From positions 35,001 to 99,000 of the forward strand of contig CAUYUJ010021047.1 of assembly GCA_963575745.1 (NCBI GenBank): a stretch of 64,000 nt of DNA, in the 5' to 3' direction. The position numbers and the translations under genes were made by a program. Shown here in pieces: positions 29,087 through 40,697 of this stretch. This stretch comes from Prorocentrum cordatum (taxonomy: Eukaryota; Sar; Dinophyceae; Prorocentrales; Prorocentraceae). The notes below the pieces were generated by a model. The model was given only the letters and a program-made list of their open reading frames with translations, did no database searches and was not told the origin of the DNA. Numbering within the stretch: the stretch's first letter is position 1; every line of letters starts with the position of its first letter.

Positions 29087-32000
29087 ATGGCAGCGCTGCA
29101 GCCGAAGCAGGTCATCTCACTGATGGAGGGGCTCCCTCCTGAGGACCGCGGGGCCCAAGGTACGTTCAGAGTGGGCACTCTGAATGCGAATACGTGGCCA
29201 AGGGCTCGGAACACTATGCCTTGGATTGAGATGCATTGCCAGTTGCCGCAGGTGTTGTGCATTCAGGAGACCGTGCTGGACCAGTCGGGGGAAGCAGGGG
29301 CCCATCAATGGACCCGTACTTGCTCTCGGAAGCTGACGCCGGGTTCGGCAAAGCGCACAGGAGAATCGGCCAGATCTCTCTCAGCTGGAGTGGGCTTGTC
29401 GGCGGCCATGAGCATTGGGGTGTCCAAGCTCCAGGTGCCTGAGAGGTGGCAGCATCGGGTGGTGATGAGGCTCATGACGGTAGGCGCTCACTCGTGGATC
29501 ATCATCGGCTCGGTCTATGGCGTCGACTCGATCGGCCCCGAGGGCGAGAACCTGGAGCTACTGGAGTTCCTCAGCACTTTCCTGGGGGCGCAGCGTTTCC
29601 CGTTCCTGCTGGGAGGCGACTGGAACCTTGAACCTGAGGAGATCATGGAGCTGGGCTGGCTGGACCTAGTAGCCGCCACCATCTTCGCACCTGGCTGCCC
29701 AACCTGCAATGGCAAAGAGTACGACTACTTCATTGGCTCCCAGGCTCTGGACGCCTTCCCCATGTCGGTGAAGGCCAGGGTGGACACGCCGATCTCGCCA
29801 CACTGCTACGTGGAGATCAAGCTGGAGGGCTTCAGTGACGAGCCCTTTGTCTGGGTGGAGGCGCCCCCGCGAGCCTTTCCGCTGGCCGACCAGGAGGCCA
29901 AGAGGAGGGTCAGGAAGAAGGCCAGGGGCGCCATGGAGTCCGTCCTCACCCCGACCACGGGACGGCCTACAATACCTGTGCTTGACGAGTGGCATCTGGA
30001 TGCCCCTGTGAGCTCGGTTGAGGATGCGGCAGCGATGTGGTTCAAAGCGGCGGAGAAGTACCTCGTGCAGCTGTTCGAGATTCCGATCGCGGACAGGAGA
30101 TTCTTCTTTGGCAGGGAGAAGGGCGTGGTACTCAAGAAGAAGAGGCTGGTGGATTGTGCGAAATCTATTCTCGAGCGCCACGACGAGACGGACACTAGAG
30201 CCTGGCTGAGTGCCCTCAGGCTATGGGATGCCTTATGTGTTGCATCATCAGCTCCGCCTGGGTCGAAGGCAGGCAGACCAGAGCACTCAGAGAGGTGCGA
30301 AAGGCAGTTGCTGGCCTTGAGGCTACCTGAGGCCATCTCGGAGTCCCCCTCCCTGCAGGCTAAGGAGGTCCAGAAGTGGGTGGCTCTGGCCAAGAGAGGA
30401 GGTCAATTGGCGGCCTGGTTTCGGACGGTGCTTGTGGAGGAGGTGGATGTTCGCAGGCGCAAAGACTCACAGGCCAGGAGTAAAGCTTGGAGGGAGTTCG
30501 GTGAACTTGCTGCTCAAGGCTCGGGCAGGATAGCGCACGCGATCTCCAGGCCCAAGATGTTAGAGGAGGCGCCCACGCTGGCAAAAGGCAAGCCCCACGG
30601 TCTGGTGGGAGCTGCGGCGATCACGGCGGTGCTGGAGGAATGGGAAGAGCTGTGGATCTCTGACGATAGGGCCCAGGAGGCAGCGCCGTCTGGTTGGAGT
30701 TACCCGTGGAAGCTTGACCCGATATCGGAGGACCAGATCGTCAAGGTATGCCGCTCCTTTGGCATTTCTACTGGGCTTGGCTGGGACAACTTTCACATGA
30801 GGTTGGTTACCTTTCTGGATGGGGTGTTTGTGCGGAGACTGCAGGAGATTATCTCCAGTTGGGAGCGCAATCCGCAATGTGAACGCATGTGGGTCACGAT
30901 CAATGTTTTTCTGCCCAAACCTGGTGGGGGCACACGGCCTATTGGGCTCTTGTGTTTCTGGGCACGCATTTGGAGCAGATGCAGAAGGCAGTATGTAAAG
31001 AGTTGGGAGACGTCTGTGGACGCGAAGTTCTTCTGGGGAAAAGATGCCACGACCAGTTGCGACAAGGCGGCGTACTTGCATAACATGCTGGCCTGTTACG
31101 CCAGAAGGAAGAAGCTGTCGGCAATTACTGTTTTCTACGACATCCGCAAGTTTTACGAGAATGTCAGTCATCAGCAGCTGCGTGAAGCAGCAGAACACTA
31201 CGATTTCGACGGCGCCTTGCTGAAGGCGCTCTGCTGCCTGTATCGTGCACCACGGCGGGCGCGCTGGACAGGGGGCACGAGCAGAGTCAGTCACCCGAAT
31301 GGTACGATCGTGGCTGGATGCAGTGCGGCTACGGGAGTGGCGAAGCTGATGACTCTGTGCCTCCTCAAGCGCCTGGCTGAGGAAACGCCTCCGTGTCGGG
31401 CTCTGAATGTGGTCGATGATTTGACGACGCATATCATCGGAGGCCCCAGGACGGTGGTGGAGAACACGGTCAAGAGTTTCGAGATCGTCACCGCCGAGCT
31501 GGAGTCGAGGAAGTTGCCGATCAATTGGGACAAGACTAGATTCATGATGTCCGATCAATCTCAGCTGCCTGCATTGAGACAGGACCCCAGGTGGAAGCTA
31601 TCGGACGACAAGCTGGTCATCGCCCACCGTGACCTCGGCGGCGACTCGCTGGACGGCAGGGCGAGGCGGGTCGGCACGCAGACATCGAGATGTGATGCTG
31701 CCCGCAGCACCGCACGCGCCCTTCGTCAACTGGGGCAAAGTGAAAAGCACAGTAGAGTTTTTCGTGTGGGTGCGCTGGCTAAAGCTGCGTGGGGGTCCCA
31801 CATTTTGGGGATCCCGCCGACCACCCTCCATAAGCTCAGGGTCCAAGCTGCGAGATCCTGGGGCCCTCTTCTTCCTGGCACCTCCCTGGGCTTCAGGTTT
31901 CTTTCGGCTGCCCGCCTCTGGCTCAGGGACCCGCTTTTGGTGGCTGTGTCGTCGGCTGTAAAGGAATTCGTCAGTGTTTGGTGGGCCCGCTCGGTTTCGA

Positions 32001-33999
32001 AACCAGTGTTTGAGGCTTGTGTCCAGGATGCCATTGCGGTCCAGGGGAGCAGGGCCCCCTGGGGCCAAGTCCGCCAGCCTGTTGCTGCGCTTTTCCTGCA
32101 GCTGGCTCGGATCCGCTGGAGTTTCGACCTGTCTCGAATGGCCCTGGTTGATGACCTCAACCGTGTGTGGTCTATTGATCGGTTTTCGCCCAAGTTTTTC
32201 ACCCTTCTCCTGCGTGGCTCGGTCGTCAGGACTATAGAGCGGGAGGAGCAGTTGAAACAGTTTGATTTCGGGACCTGGAGCGGCCCAATCTTCTGGCAGC
32301 CAATTCATCAGCTCCTTGGGCGGAAGTGTTCAGAGTCGTGGACGAAGTCGCATAAGGCAGCCCTGTCAGCTCTGTGTGCGAATGTGTACTGGAGCCAGCA
32401 CAGAGTGTGCGAGCACAGTCCTGAAGCCCCTGACCAATGCCAGCTTTGTGGAGATGGTAGGGGCACTTTGTACCATCGCAGGTTTCAGTGTGTGGCATTC
32501 GCTCCCTGGCGACGCGAGAACCTGGATCCCGTGGTGGAGAGGGCGGCTCGTGCGATTGGCCATCTCCCCACTTCGGCTGGAGAACTTTTTAGCAGAGGTC
32601 TCTTCCCCAACCCTGCGGCCTGGGTGGAGCGACCCCCCCGCGACCCGCAGGGCCCGTGCACCAGGCACTTTCAGTGGCCTCAGGACGGCCCCCTTTTCAT
32701 TCCGGAGGGGGCCCATGTGTTCACGGACGGGTCGGGTTTTGAAGGGGAGCTCACAGGACTCGGGACCGCGGGGTGGGCTGTTGTGGTGCTGGACAGGCTC
32801 GGGAGGACCCTCGCAGCCCTTTTTGGCGTAGTGCCGTTCGGGGAAGCGCCTGGACAACTAGCACGGGATGGCGAGGATTTTGCGGTTCTGATGCTCTCCC
32901 GCCGCTCGGTCCTCGCCTCAGGGGTCTCGCTTCATGTGGACTGTGCGGCCACGGTCGGCTGCCTCCGAAACCTCTCGGGGGCTGCTGGAGCGGCCTCGGC
33001 CCGAGCCCACTGGTGGGCGGAGATTGGGGACCGTTTAGAAGGCGTAGCGGTGCATCAGATCCCGTCTCACTCGTCAATGTTGGATGTCAGGGACGGCCGT
33101 ATCACGGAGATGCAGCGTTTCGGGAACTCGGAGGCGGACAGACTCGCCAAGGAAGGAGCTGAACCATTCCGAGTTGCGCGCGAGGACCGCCTGTTTGTGT
33201 CAGGATATGCTGAGTTCGTCCGACGAGTTGGGCTGTACAGTGCCAGGCAGCAGGTAGAATGCAGAGACTTAGCCCTGAACGACCATCAAGGGCTGGAATG
33301 GCTCAGCTACGTCCTCCTGGACGCGGTCCCTGGCCTCCCCCTTCCTGGTTCGGACCCTGGGGAGGGTGAGCCAAGTGCGGAGTGCGAGGTGCCTCTGGGT
33401 GCGCCAGGTGCGGGGGAGGTCCCTGGCGTCACCCCTGGTGCGAACCTGGTGAGCCGCCTCCTGAGAACCCCCCGACCCCAGGAGCTTGGCTCCAGCTGGG
33501 ACACTCCCTTGAACAGGGCGTGGTTTATGAGTCGGATGGCTGCACGTATCACGATACTATGCTGTGCTGCACGGCGTGTGGTGCTATGGCACATTCCAGC
33601 ACGAAACGGGGGAATCTTCGGTTGAGGTGTCGTCCTGTCGCGTCGTGGGGACGGGGGTTCTACCTTGACCGATTTCGTGCTGGACGGTATCCTGCCCATC
33701 GGAATCCGCGAGGGCTCACGATGGCGTACACGGGGGCCCCCTCTCCTGAGGTTCGCTCGGAGTGGAGGCCCTACTTCGAGGCCTGGTCCCTGGGCCGCGA
33801 CCGCCCGCCGAGAGTTGCTCGGGGGGCCCAGCCCTCGCGCGGCGCGGGTCCCGCCGCGGACCGTGTGCGAGGACTCGCACTGCTCGGCCTGTCGAGGGCG
33901 GAAGTCGTGGAGCTAGGGGCCGAGGTCGAGGCCAGGCGCTGCAGAGGTGAACTCCCCGTGGAGGAGGAGGACCTCTTCGGCTGCCTTGGCCCCTCCTAA
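29087..33999 (+). pseudogene. LINE ORF2 polyprotein, copy A (1-nt deletion near the 3' end)
   Basis: Domain order: AP-type endonuclease (VGTLNANTW, CIQET, GGDWN, YDYF, SPHCYVE; about 29176-29823), reverse transcriptase (FLPKPGGGTRPIGL, FYDIRKFYENVSHQQ, GCSAATGVAK, VVDD, LPINWDKTRF; about 30898-31560), a Cys/His knuckle (CEH...CQLC...YHRRFQC; 32410-32490), RNase H (FTDGSG, EDFAVLM, HVDCAATVG, NSEADRLAKEGA; about 32720-33160) and a C-terminal zinc ribbon. A single base is missing at about 33443-33446 relative to copy B (TGCGAACCTGG against TGCGGTTTCTGG). The ORF2 frame therefore stops at 33625, while the conserved C-terminus continues in another frame to TAA at 33997-33999. ORF2 is in the +1 frame relative to ORF1 and is open without a break from within ORF1. 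The ATG used here is not conserved in copy B. Confidence 0.85.
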
Positions 34000-34053
34000 C
34001 TCGTTTGTTTTTGTTGCATGTGAATTGGGTCACTCCCTTCGTGGTCGTGGGCG

Positions 34054-34225
34054 TCCTCCTCCTCCTCCTCCTCCTCCTCCTCCTCCTCCTCCTGCCCTCT
34101 CTCCTATCTCCTCCCCCTCCCCTCCTCCTCCTCCTCCTCCTCCTCCTCCTCCTCCTCCTCCTCCTTCCCCTCCTATCTCCTCTCCTCCTCCTCCTCCTGC
34201 TCCTCCTCCTCCTGCCCTCTCTCCT
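34054..34225 (+). repeat. (TCC)n tract at the 3' side of LINE copy A
   Basis: Nearly pure TCC/CTC runs with CCC and CTG interruptions, starting directly at the LINE end. Confidence 0.95.
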
Positions 34226-34335
34226 ACCTATGGTTGGAAAGTCGGCCCGTCACTGGAGGCTTCCTCGTACCTGGGACTGGGCCCGGCTCGAGAGTCGGCT
34301 CAGAGCGCCCCCCTGGCTGCAGTCGGGAGCTTTTG

Positions 34336-34495
34336 TGAAGTTGGGCGTGTCCCTCTACAGGAGGAATGTTCAAAAATAGTAAAAAAATAGTCTGGGGACG
34401 ATTTTTTGAGTATTTGTTTGACCATCTTTCATTTGTTGGACTATTTTGTATTTGTTCGTGTACAATCCCCCTGTCGGAGGACATGCCCGACCCAA
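34336..34495 (+). mobile_element. MITE-8 copy f
   Basis: The left end TGAAGTTGGGCGTGTCCCTC and right end GGAGGACATGCCCGACCCAA are inverted, and the interior GAATGTTCAAAAATAGTAAA is typical. Flanking octamers no longer match clearly, so the copy is older. Confidence 0.8.
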
Positions 34496-35150
34496 GGCCT
34501 GTGAAGGGGCGAGAAGGAGGGTCGCCACGACACAAATGCTGTCCTGGAGGTTCTTCGCCGTTTCTGGCCTCTTTGGCCTCCCAGGGCCGCTCTGTCCATT
34601 TGACGCAGGCAGAGTGTAGGGGGTTCCAAATTCAGAGACGTCGGGCGGCCTGAAACACTGCCAATCTCGATGTCGCATTTTCAGGGGAGTGTGGGGCCAT
34701 CAACATGGCCGTGGGAGCAATCATAACGGCCCTGAGGCGGATAACTGCTCCCAGGCAGGAGTCGGGACCCCTGGGGCCCGTGAGTAGAAAAAAACACTAC
34801 ATCGGTTGCGGGGGCACTATTCAGAAGAACACGCCTCATCAGAAGTGTAGTTGCTACTGTGAAGTAGCATTGGTACTTCCTTCGGAGGGGGTGCGAAGGC
34901 GGGGGGAGCAGCACACGCAATGCAACGATATGCATCATCAGGTAAGCAGCGTGGTCACAACGAGGTTGCAGCCATGACAGTCTGATGCATTGTTTGATGT
35001 TCAGAAGCTCAAGCAACAGCGACCCTGACATTACAAGAACGCATCATGCAGCTGATGTGTGAGGATGAGACGGGAGGGTGACGGGGAGAGGTATGTAGAC
35101 ACAAGCATATAGAAAGAGCGAGAGAGAAAGAGAGAGATAACAAGCCGAAC
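34496..35150. other. No gene or repeat identified
   Basis: Mixed unique sequence with a GAGAGAAAGAGAGAGA run at about 35115-35135. Confidence 0.45.
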
Positions 35151-35171
35151 GCAACAACAACAACAACAACC

Positions 35172-35210
<39 letters not shown>

Positions 35211-35232
35211 CCATCACCAACAACAACAACAA
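35151..35232 (+). repeat. (CAA)n microsatellite
   Basis: CAA repeat of about 80 bp with CCACAACAA and CCATCACCA interruptions. Confidence 0.95.
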
Positions 35233-35640
35233 GGGGAGACAGGCGGGGCGGGCGGAGTGACAGCGCGCCCGCCAGAAGAAGAGCCGCCGGCGAAGCGGCC
35301 GCGGCCGGTGTGAGCCTGCCTGCCGCGCTTCCGAGGGCCGTCGGAGGTCGGCGGCAGGCTGCGGGGCGCGCGCGCGGAGCGCGCGCGCGGAGAGCCGTCG
35401 AAGGTCGGCGGCACGCTGTGGGGCGCGCGGGCCGTATCCTCCTGCTCCTCCTCCTCCTCCTCCTCCTCCCCCTCCTTCGCCTCCTCCTCTTCCTCCTCCT
35501 CTTCCTCCTCCTCCTCCTGCTCCTTCTGCTCCTCCTCCTCCTCGTTACCCTCCAGGACGGGCCGTATCAGCGGTGTGGGGCCTGCGCCCAGGCGGCCGGC
35601 CGTCGTCGCCGTCGTCGCCGGTGCCGTCGCCTCCCCTCGG
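35233..35640. repeat. GC-rich palindromic stretch and CCT tract
   Basis: GAGGGCCGTCGGAGGTCGGCGGCA and GAGAGCCGTCGAAGGTCGGCGGCA motifs repeat about 62 bp apart around GCGCGCGCGGAGCGCGCGCG. 35440-35550 is CCT-rich. No gene. Confidence 0.6.
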
Positions 35641-35977
35641 GGGAGGAAAGGTACCCATGCCTCTACCCTTTCCCGTTTTCCCTCTTTTGGGCCTCCTGGG
35701 AGGCCCTCGTCGCCACCGCCGGATTCGCCTCGAGATCCTGGTCAGAACGCACTCTGGAAGATGTTCGGGGATCGGCCACGCGCAGAGGGGGGTGGGGGTA
35801 TGGGGGAGGGCTGCCTAGAAGCACCCCTGCTTCTTGGAAGGCGCGGGCCTTGTCTGTAGATGCAAGGCCGGCGCCTTCTAAGAAGCAGCCTCCTTCTGAG
35901 AAGTCCTCCCCCCTCCCTCCACCCCCTTGTGCGCGCCGCTGAGGGGAGTAGCGGTATCGGTGCCTTTTGGGTTCCCC
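35641..35977 (+). mobile_element. R4 element, copy 2, interrupted by an R5 element
   Basis: The left half (GGGAGGAAAGGTACCCATGC ... CTGGTCAGAACGCAC ... TTCGGGGA) and right half (GGGGAGTAGCGGTATCGGTG ... GGTTCCCC) together make a complete R4 unit. They are separated by the R5 element at 35772-35942. Confidence 0.75.
35772..35942 (+). mobile_element. R5 inverted-repeat element nested in R4
   Basis: The ends CGGCCACGCGCAGAGGGGGG and, inverted from the right, AGCGGCGCGCACAAGGGGG form imperfect TIRs. The core GGCGCCTTCTAAGAAGCAGC is a palindrome-rich motif. GGGGA at 35767-35771 is repeated at 35943-35947 (6 of 8 if octamers are compared). A second copy is at 57843-58038. Confidence 0.75.
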
Positions 35978-36239
35978 ATCCCCTGGGGCAGACAAGGGGC
36001 CCGGAGCTCCGGCGGTGATGTTTTGGTGCAGTCCTGTCATGTTGGCGTTGGGCAGCAGCATCTCCGACGATGCGGTGCGTTCGATCCTGTCATTTTGTCT
36101 TAATTCCGCTTCGGCGCTGATCTACCAATATATATATATATATATAGACATACCAATATCAAGTTAAAGAATGCGTGGATTTCCCAAACAGTTCTTGCAC
36201 TTGGGAGGCCTCGCTCCTGTTCGAAGGATCTGGGCCGTG

Positions 36240-36430
36240 TGGTCGGTCTGGCGGCTGTGTTGGCGCCGTGGCGGCCCCGTCGCCGCCTCGATGCCGCCCG
36301 GCGTCTGGGCCTGTCAGTCGGTCGGGCGGCTATGCTGCCGCCGTCGCCGCCCCGTCGCCGCCCCGTCAGCGCCCGTCGTCTGGGCCTGTCAGTCGGTCGG
36401 GCGGCTATGCTGCCGCCGTCGCCGCCCCGA
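36240..36430 (+). repeat. Tandem repeat, 76-bp unit, about 2.5 units
   Basis: GTCTGGGCCTGTCAGTCGGT then CGGGCGGCTATGCTGCCGCC recurs at 36303 and 36379, with a divergent first unit before it. A (TA)n run lies at 36127-36148 just upstream. Confidence 0.85.
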
Positions 36431-38570
36431 CATAGACTGCACATCGTACATCTAGTGCACCACGCAGATGCACAACATATAGTGGAGTATGACGATTAAT
36501 AAATGACCGGGGGTCGTGTTCACGCGGCGGCGCCCGGGATGACGATTCAAAACAACCGGCCGCGGGCCGGACAATCTTTTTCAAGCGCTCCCCTCCAGTC
36601 AGAAATCGTTCAGAAATAGCAGGAACCTTTTTTTATTAAAGAAAAATCGGTATCCCCCATGTTTTTATTAATCGCCATCCCGCACTATCGCACAACATAT
36701 ATTGCACTGCATATATGTGTAGATATGCATAATCGTGCATGTAGATTGCACTCTATATGTTGCAGATCAACGGTTGCACCACATTTATACTCCTTTCATT
36801 TAAACACAGAATCGGCTTTACCCCCCCCAGAATCCTGGCCCCCCCATTGCAAATTACATAGACTCTGCCCCATCGTCCATCCCAAAAATGACTTCACACC
36901 ATCCCAGGGGGCCCGTATCCGCCACCCCCTGCAAAAACATACTATGCGCGCGCATCCGCTGATCCTACATCATCAGCTTTCAAGAACCCCTTGCAGAAAA
37001 TGAGACGAATTTCGCACGCGCGAGTTGTCGCGCGCGCGTGCCGAAATCGTTCACAAACTATTTGTTTCGTAAGGTTCACCCCGATTGTCCAAATCACATG
37101 TTGTCCATATGCAAACAAAGGGTGTCGCAGCACGGATGTTCAAACAAAACTTGCGCGCGCGTTCTTGCGGATTCTTAAGACAACCATGCGTTCTCCAGCA
37201 CTTTTAGGAAATTCTACCAAACGGTCTTCGCGCGGGCATGTCGAGATCGTTCGAACGCCCTTGCGCGCGTGCCGTCGCGAGAATTCTTTGCAGAATAACG
37301 GCATGAAGTGCACGCGCGCGCGTCGTCGCGCGCGTATGCCGAAATCCGTCCACCACTCTCGGTTTCGTGGCGCGTTCAAAACCGAGCGTCCAACAAAACA
37401 AGAAAAAACACGGTTTCGCAACAATCGCATTCAAAGAAAAATGTGCGCTCGCGCTCTTGCGAATCCTTAAGGCAACCATGGTTTGTTGTCAACATTGCAA
37501 TGGAATTTTCCCAAACGGGCCTTTTGGCGCCGCATGCCGACATCATTCGCACGCCCTTGCGCGCGGTCTGGAGGGGCATGATCCGTGTCAAAGAGTACCA
37601 TGTGGGCCATTCTCGCGGGCCTGTCTCACGCGCATGCCGCATTTTTTAACAACAAACGTTCATCAACGACGCGAGGACGCCGTCATCGTCGTCGGCGTGC
37701 TCAGTATCGGCGCCCGCAGTGGCCACGCCGTCGTCATTGTCAACGTCACAACCAGCATTGCTACTATCATCATCGTGTCTACCGTTGTCGACGTTGCCAT
37801 GATACCGCGCCCGCCCAAGTCGCCGACTCGTACCGAAGTGCCCGCTGGGATGTGCCCAATTGTCAGCGGAACTGCGGCCGCGTCGGTCGCGCCAAACGAA
37901 CTGGCCGCTGCGCGCACGTGTTCGGGTTGGCGCGGCTGCAGAAATTGACCAGTCAACGTCACAGCAGCCATCGCAATCGCCACCGCCTGGGTTTTGCAAA
38001 CCAAGTTGCGGGTAGATGGGTGGGGTGAATTGCGCGAGCAGTGGAGATGGTCGCGCGTTGTGCAGGGTAGTCAATTTCACCACCTAGATATCACCATATA
38101 GACTGCACCACATTTATTGTGCAGCGCACAGTGCACCACACATACTGCACCACATGTAATGCTCCATCATGCAGTACCATATGCGTTGCTCCACGTGTGT
38201 TGGGCAAGATTTTCTGAATCACTGGAACTGCACCTCGTGAGTTGCTACGCACATATGGGTCGACAAATAAAACACCAAGTATAATGCACACCTGAATTGG
38301 CAACGCCACGAAGGCGCCACATAGAATGCCCAACTGAGCTTGCGCAACATAAAATGCACACCGTCGGTTGCACAGCAAGCATCGCAACACTTTGATTAAA
38401 CCACATCGGCTGCAAACATCGAGTGCGCCACACAGATTGCAGCTCATATGTTATTGTCCCACACTTGCACCACGTATATTGTATCACAATTGCGCACCGC
38501 AGATCGCACATCGCAAGCTGTTTAACTCAGGTTTTACAACATAAGTTGCAACACATGTATTGCTCCACGT
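36431..38570. other. AT-richer island with degenerate GCACCACAT motifs
   Basis: Composition shifts clearly toward A/T compared with the rest of the window. At 36435-36780 and 38090-38560 short motifs such as TGCACCACAT, TTGCACAC and CACAACATA recur irregularly. The middle holds a 300-bp tandem duplication. No gene is recognised. Confidence 0.6.
37006..37600 (+). repeat. Tandem duplication, about 298-bp unit, two units
   Basis: Unit 1 (from 37006) and unit 2 (from about 37304) share, in order, CGCGCGCGTGCCGAAATC, GGTTTCGT-like, GCGCTCTTGCGAATCCTTAA (and GTTCTTGCGGATTCTTAAGA), CAACCATG, CCAAACGG and ACGCCCTTGCGCGCG. A partial third start is seen near 37600. Confidence 0.7.
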
Positions 38571-39094
38571 AGGTTGCTTGGTGGGACCTGGGTGGTTTTT
38601 TTTTTCCCGCATTCAGGAGGAACAGGCACACGCTGCAAATTGAATCCCACTTTTGCTGAAATTCTATTCGACCCAGCCACTCTTGCCCGTAGTAGCGGTG
38701 AGTGTTCAAGCTATGCCAACGATAGACGTACAATCGCTGCTGAAGAAGGTCAGTGCAGCTCGTTGAACCGATTGCCTCGTTTAACGGGCTTAACAGGTCA
38801 GCATCCATTAACCGATCCCCACCCCAAAGGGGCCATGATATTTCAGAGCTCCACCAATCCACCCCCACCCAGGTGGGGATGGACCCCTGGAAACCCGAAG
38901 AGAGCAGCATCTATGATCCAGGGCGTCGGGCCTTCCCCCCCCGCAGTTCTGCTGATGCGCGTCGGGCCGCTCCGCTCTTCCACCCCCGCGCGACGGGTCC
39001 CCGCACCCCCCGGGTCCCCGGGGGTCGTGGCTGTGTGGGCGTGGCGTGGGAGCGGGTGCTGGTGCCCCGCCCCTCCCCCGGGTGGGTGTGGTGC
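38571..39094. other. No gene identified
   Basis: Mixed sequence. CATCCATTAACCGATCCCCA at 38798-38817 is inverted as TGGGGATCGGTTAAACGATG at 39515-39534, so the region up to about 39540 may be one larger inverted-repeat element with the GTC tract inside. Confidence 0.4.
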
Positions 39095-39370
39095 GGTTCG
39101 TCGGCTGCGTCGTCGTCGTCGTTGGCGTCGACGTCGTCGTCGTCGTCGTCGGCGGCGGCGTCGGCGTCGGCGTCAGAGTCGGCGTCTGCGCGATCGTGAA
39201 CTTAGTCGTCGTCGTTTTCGTCGTCAACTTTTCGTCGTCGTCCTCGTCCTCGTTCTCGGCGTCGTCGTCGTCTTCCGTCGGCGTCTTCGTCGGCGTCGTC
39301 CTCGTACATTTCGTCGTGCACTTCGTCGTCGTCAGCGTGTGGGTCTTCGTCTGTCGTCGTCGTCCGTCCC
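39095..39370 (+). repeat. (GTC)n-rich tract
   Basis: TCGTCGTCG repeats with GGC, TTC and TCC variants; near-pure at 39109-39160. Confidence 0.9.
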
Positions 39371-40697
39371 CCCCCATCCCATCAGGGGGGGGCTGTGAAA
39401 CCCTGGGACCAATCCCATCTGAGGGGGGCTGCCGTGAAGCCTCGGCCTGGGATCATATATCCTTGATTCGGGAGGTAATTCGGTCAGTGTGGCAAGAGCC
39501 ATGCAAGTGCGGATGGGGATCGGTTAAACGATGTCCAATGGGGGGATGATGAGGATGAGGAGCAGCCAAGGAACCCAGCAGGTGGTCGATCATGATGAGT
39601 TGGAACTGCGCGCTGCTAGCCACACGGGTAGGAACAAGAGGGCGGAAAGGGCGTACTACAGAAAGCAGCAAGAGAGGAGAAAGCCATGGTCAAGCCAAAA
39701 CAATATGCGAGAGGGAGAATGGTGGGTAGACGCACACCTGCTCACAGAGAAGGTGTTCCCTCCCTCGCGCCCCGTCTCCTCTGAGACCCCCCCGTTTGGT
39801 ACATCTCCACTGGCCCACACCCTGGAAGTCCCTAGAGGCCCCAGGGAGTCTCAGGAAGTTTCCTCAGGTCTTCGGGAGGCGTCTGGAGGCCCAGACAGCG
39901 CCAGAAATACTCAAACAATTTGACGCTTGATCCCAATATCCAGTATGCAGTTCCTGGTTCTGGCATCGCCGCTGGTGTATCCGTTCGTTGTCGGAAACCA
40001 GCCCAATCCGGCAAAGTCTGGCTTCGTCTGGTCTGCTCCCGCTTCATCTGGCATGCTCCGTGTCAGTGTTCGGGTGAATCGGGCTTGATCCGGCTGAATT
40101 GCGGCCTCCCAGGGAGTGCCTCCTGACCGTCTTTCTATCCTCTCTCCTCCGCGCCGCCACGAAAATATACACTGACACCCTCCGGCGAATCTTGCAAGTT
40201 CATTCGGAGGAGTGGGGCGGTGCAGAAAGTCGCTGGCTCCCCATGTTGACTCTCACACCGCCTCCCCCCCACGAGGCGCAGGAAGAGTCCATTCGAGGGT
40301 CTCGGTGTATTTTTTGGGGGGAGCAGATCCGCGTTCCGCCTCCCCCTCTCCACACCATTCGGGCCGGACGAAAGGGGGGGATTGGGAAAGGGGGGGTTAC
40401 GAAATCTGCTGCATTCGGCCCCGCCGCCGGGCCCATTCCTCGATACATGGGCGCCTCCCGGCGCCGGGAGGCGCCGGGAAAATCAGCTGCGCGAGCTGAT
40501 TCTCACCCCCCCCCCCGTTGCTATCTGCTATCCCCCCCCTCGCCCCTTGCCCGAGCCATCCTTTGAGAGGGAGCCGGAGGCAGAGAGAGAGGCGGGCGGG
40601 CCGGCGGAGAGGGGCAGAGGCCGAGGGGGGCAGGCCGCCGCCCAGGAGCCCCGACGGCTTCGACGGCGAGGAGTCGGAGTACGAGGCGCCCGTTGGG
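39371..40697. other. No gene identified; poly-G/C hairpin-like motifs
   Basis: Short inverted motifs occur (for example CGCCTCCCGGCGCCGGGAGGCG at about 40449-40472), but there is no recognisable coding or element structure. Confidence 0.45.

Larger units (their letters stand above)
26962..34053 (+). mobile_element. LINE copy A (7.1 kb, slightly 5'-truncated)
   Basis: It is homologous to copy B (50050-57192) over its whole length. The 5' end TGGCTCAAG is the last 9 nt of the dinoflagellate spliced leader; copy B has all 22. The 3' end is GTGGTCGTGGGCG, after which both copies diverge. There is no poly-A or simple 3' tail of its own. Both flanks are TCC-type microsatellite, so a target duplication cannot be told from the repeat, although the flanks are compatible with one. 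It carries ORF1 (27106-28353) and ORF2 (to 33999, frameshifted). It lacks LTRs and encodes an AP-type endonuclease, RT and RNase H, so it is a non-LTR retrotransposon. Confidence 0.92.
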
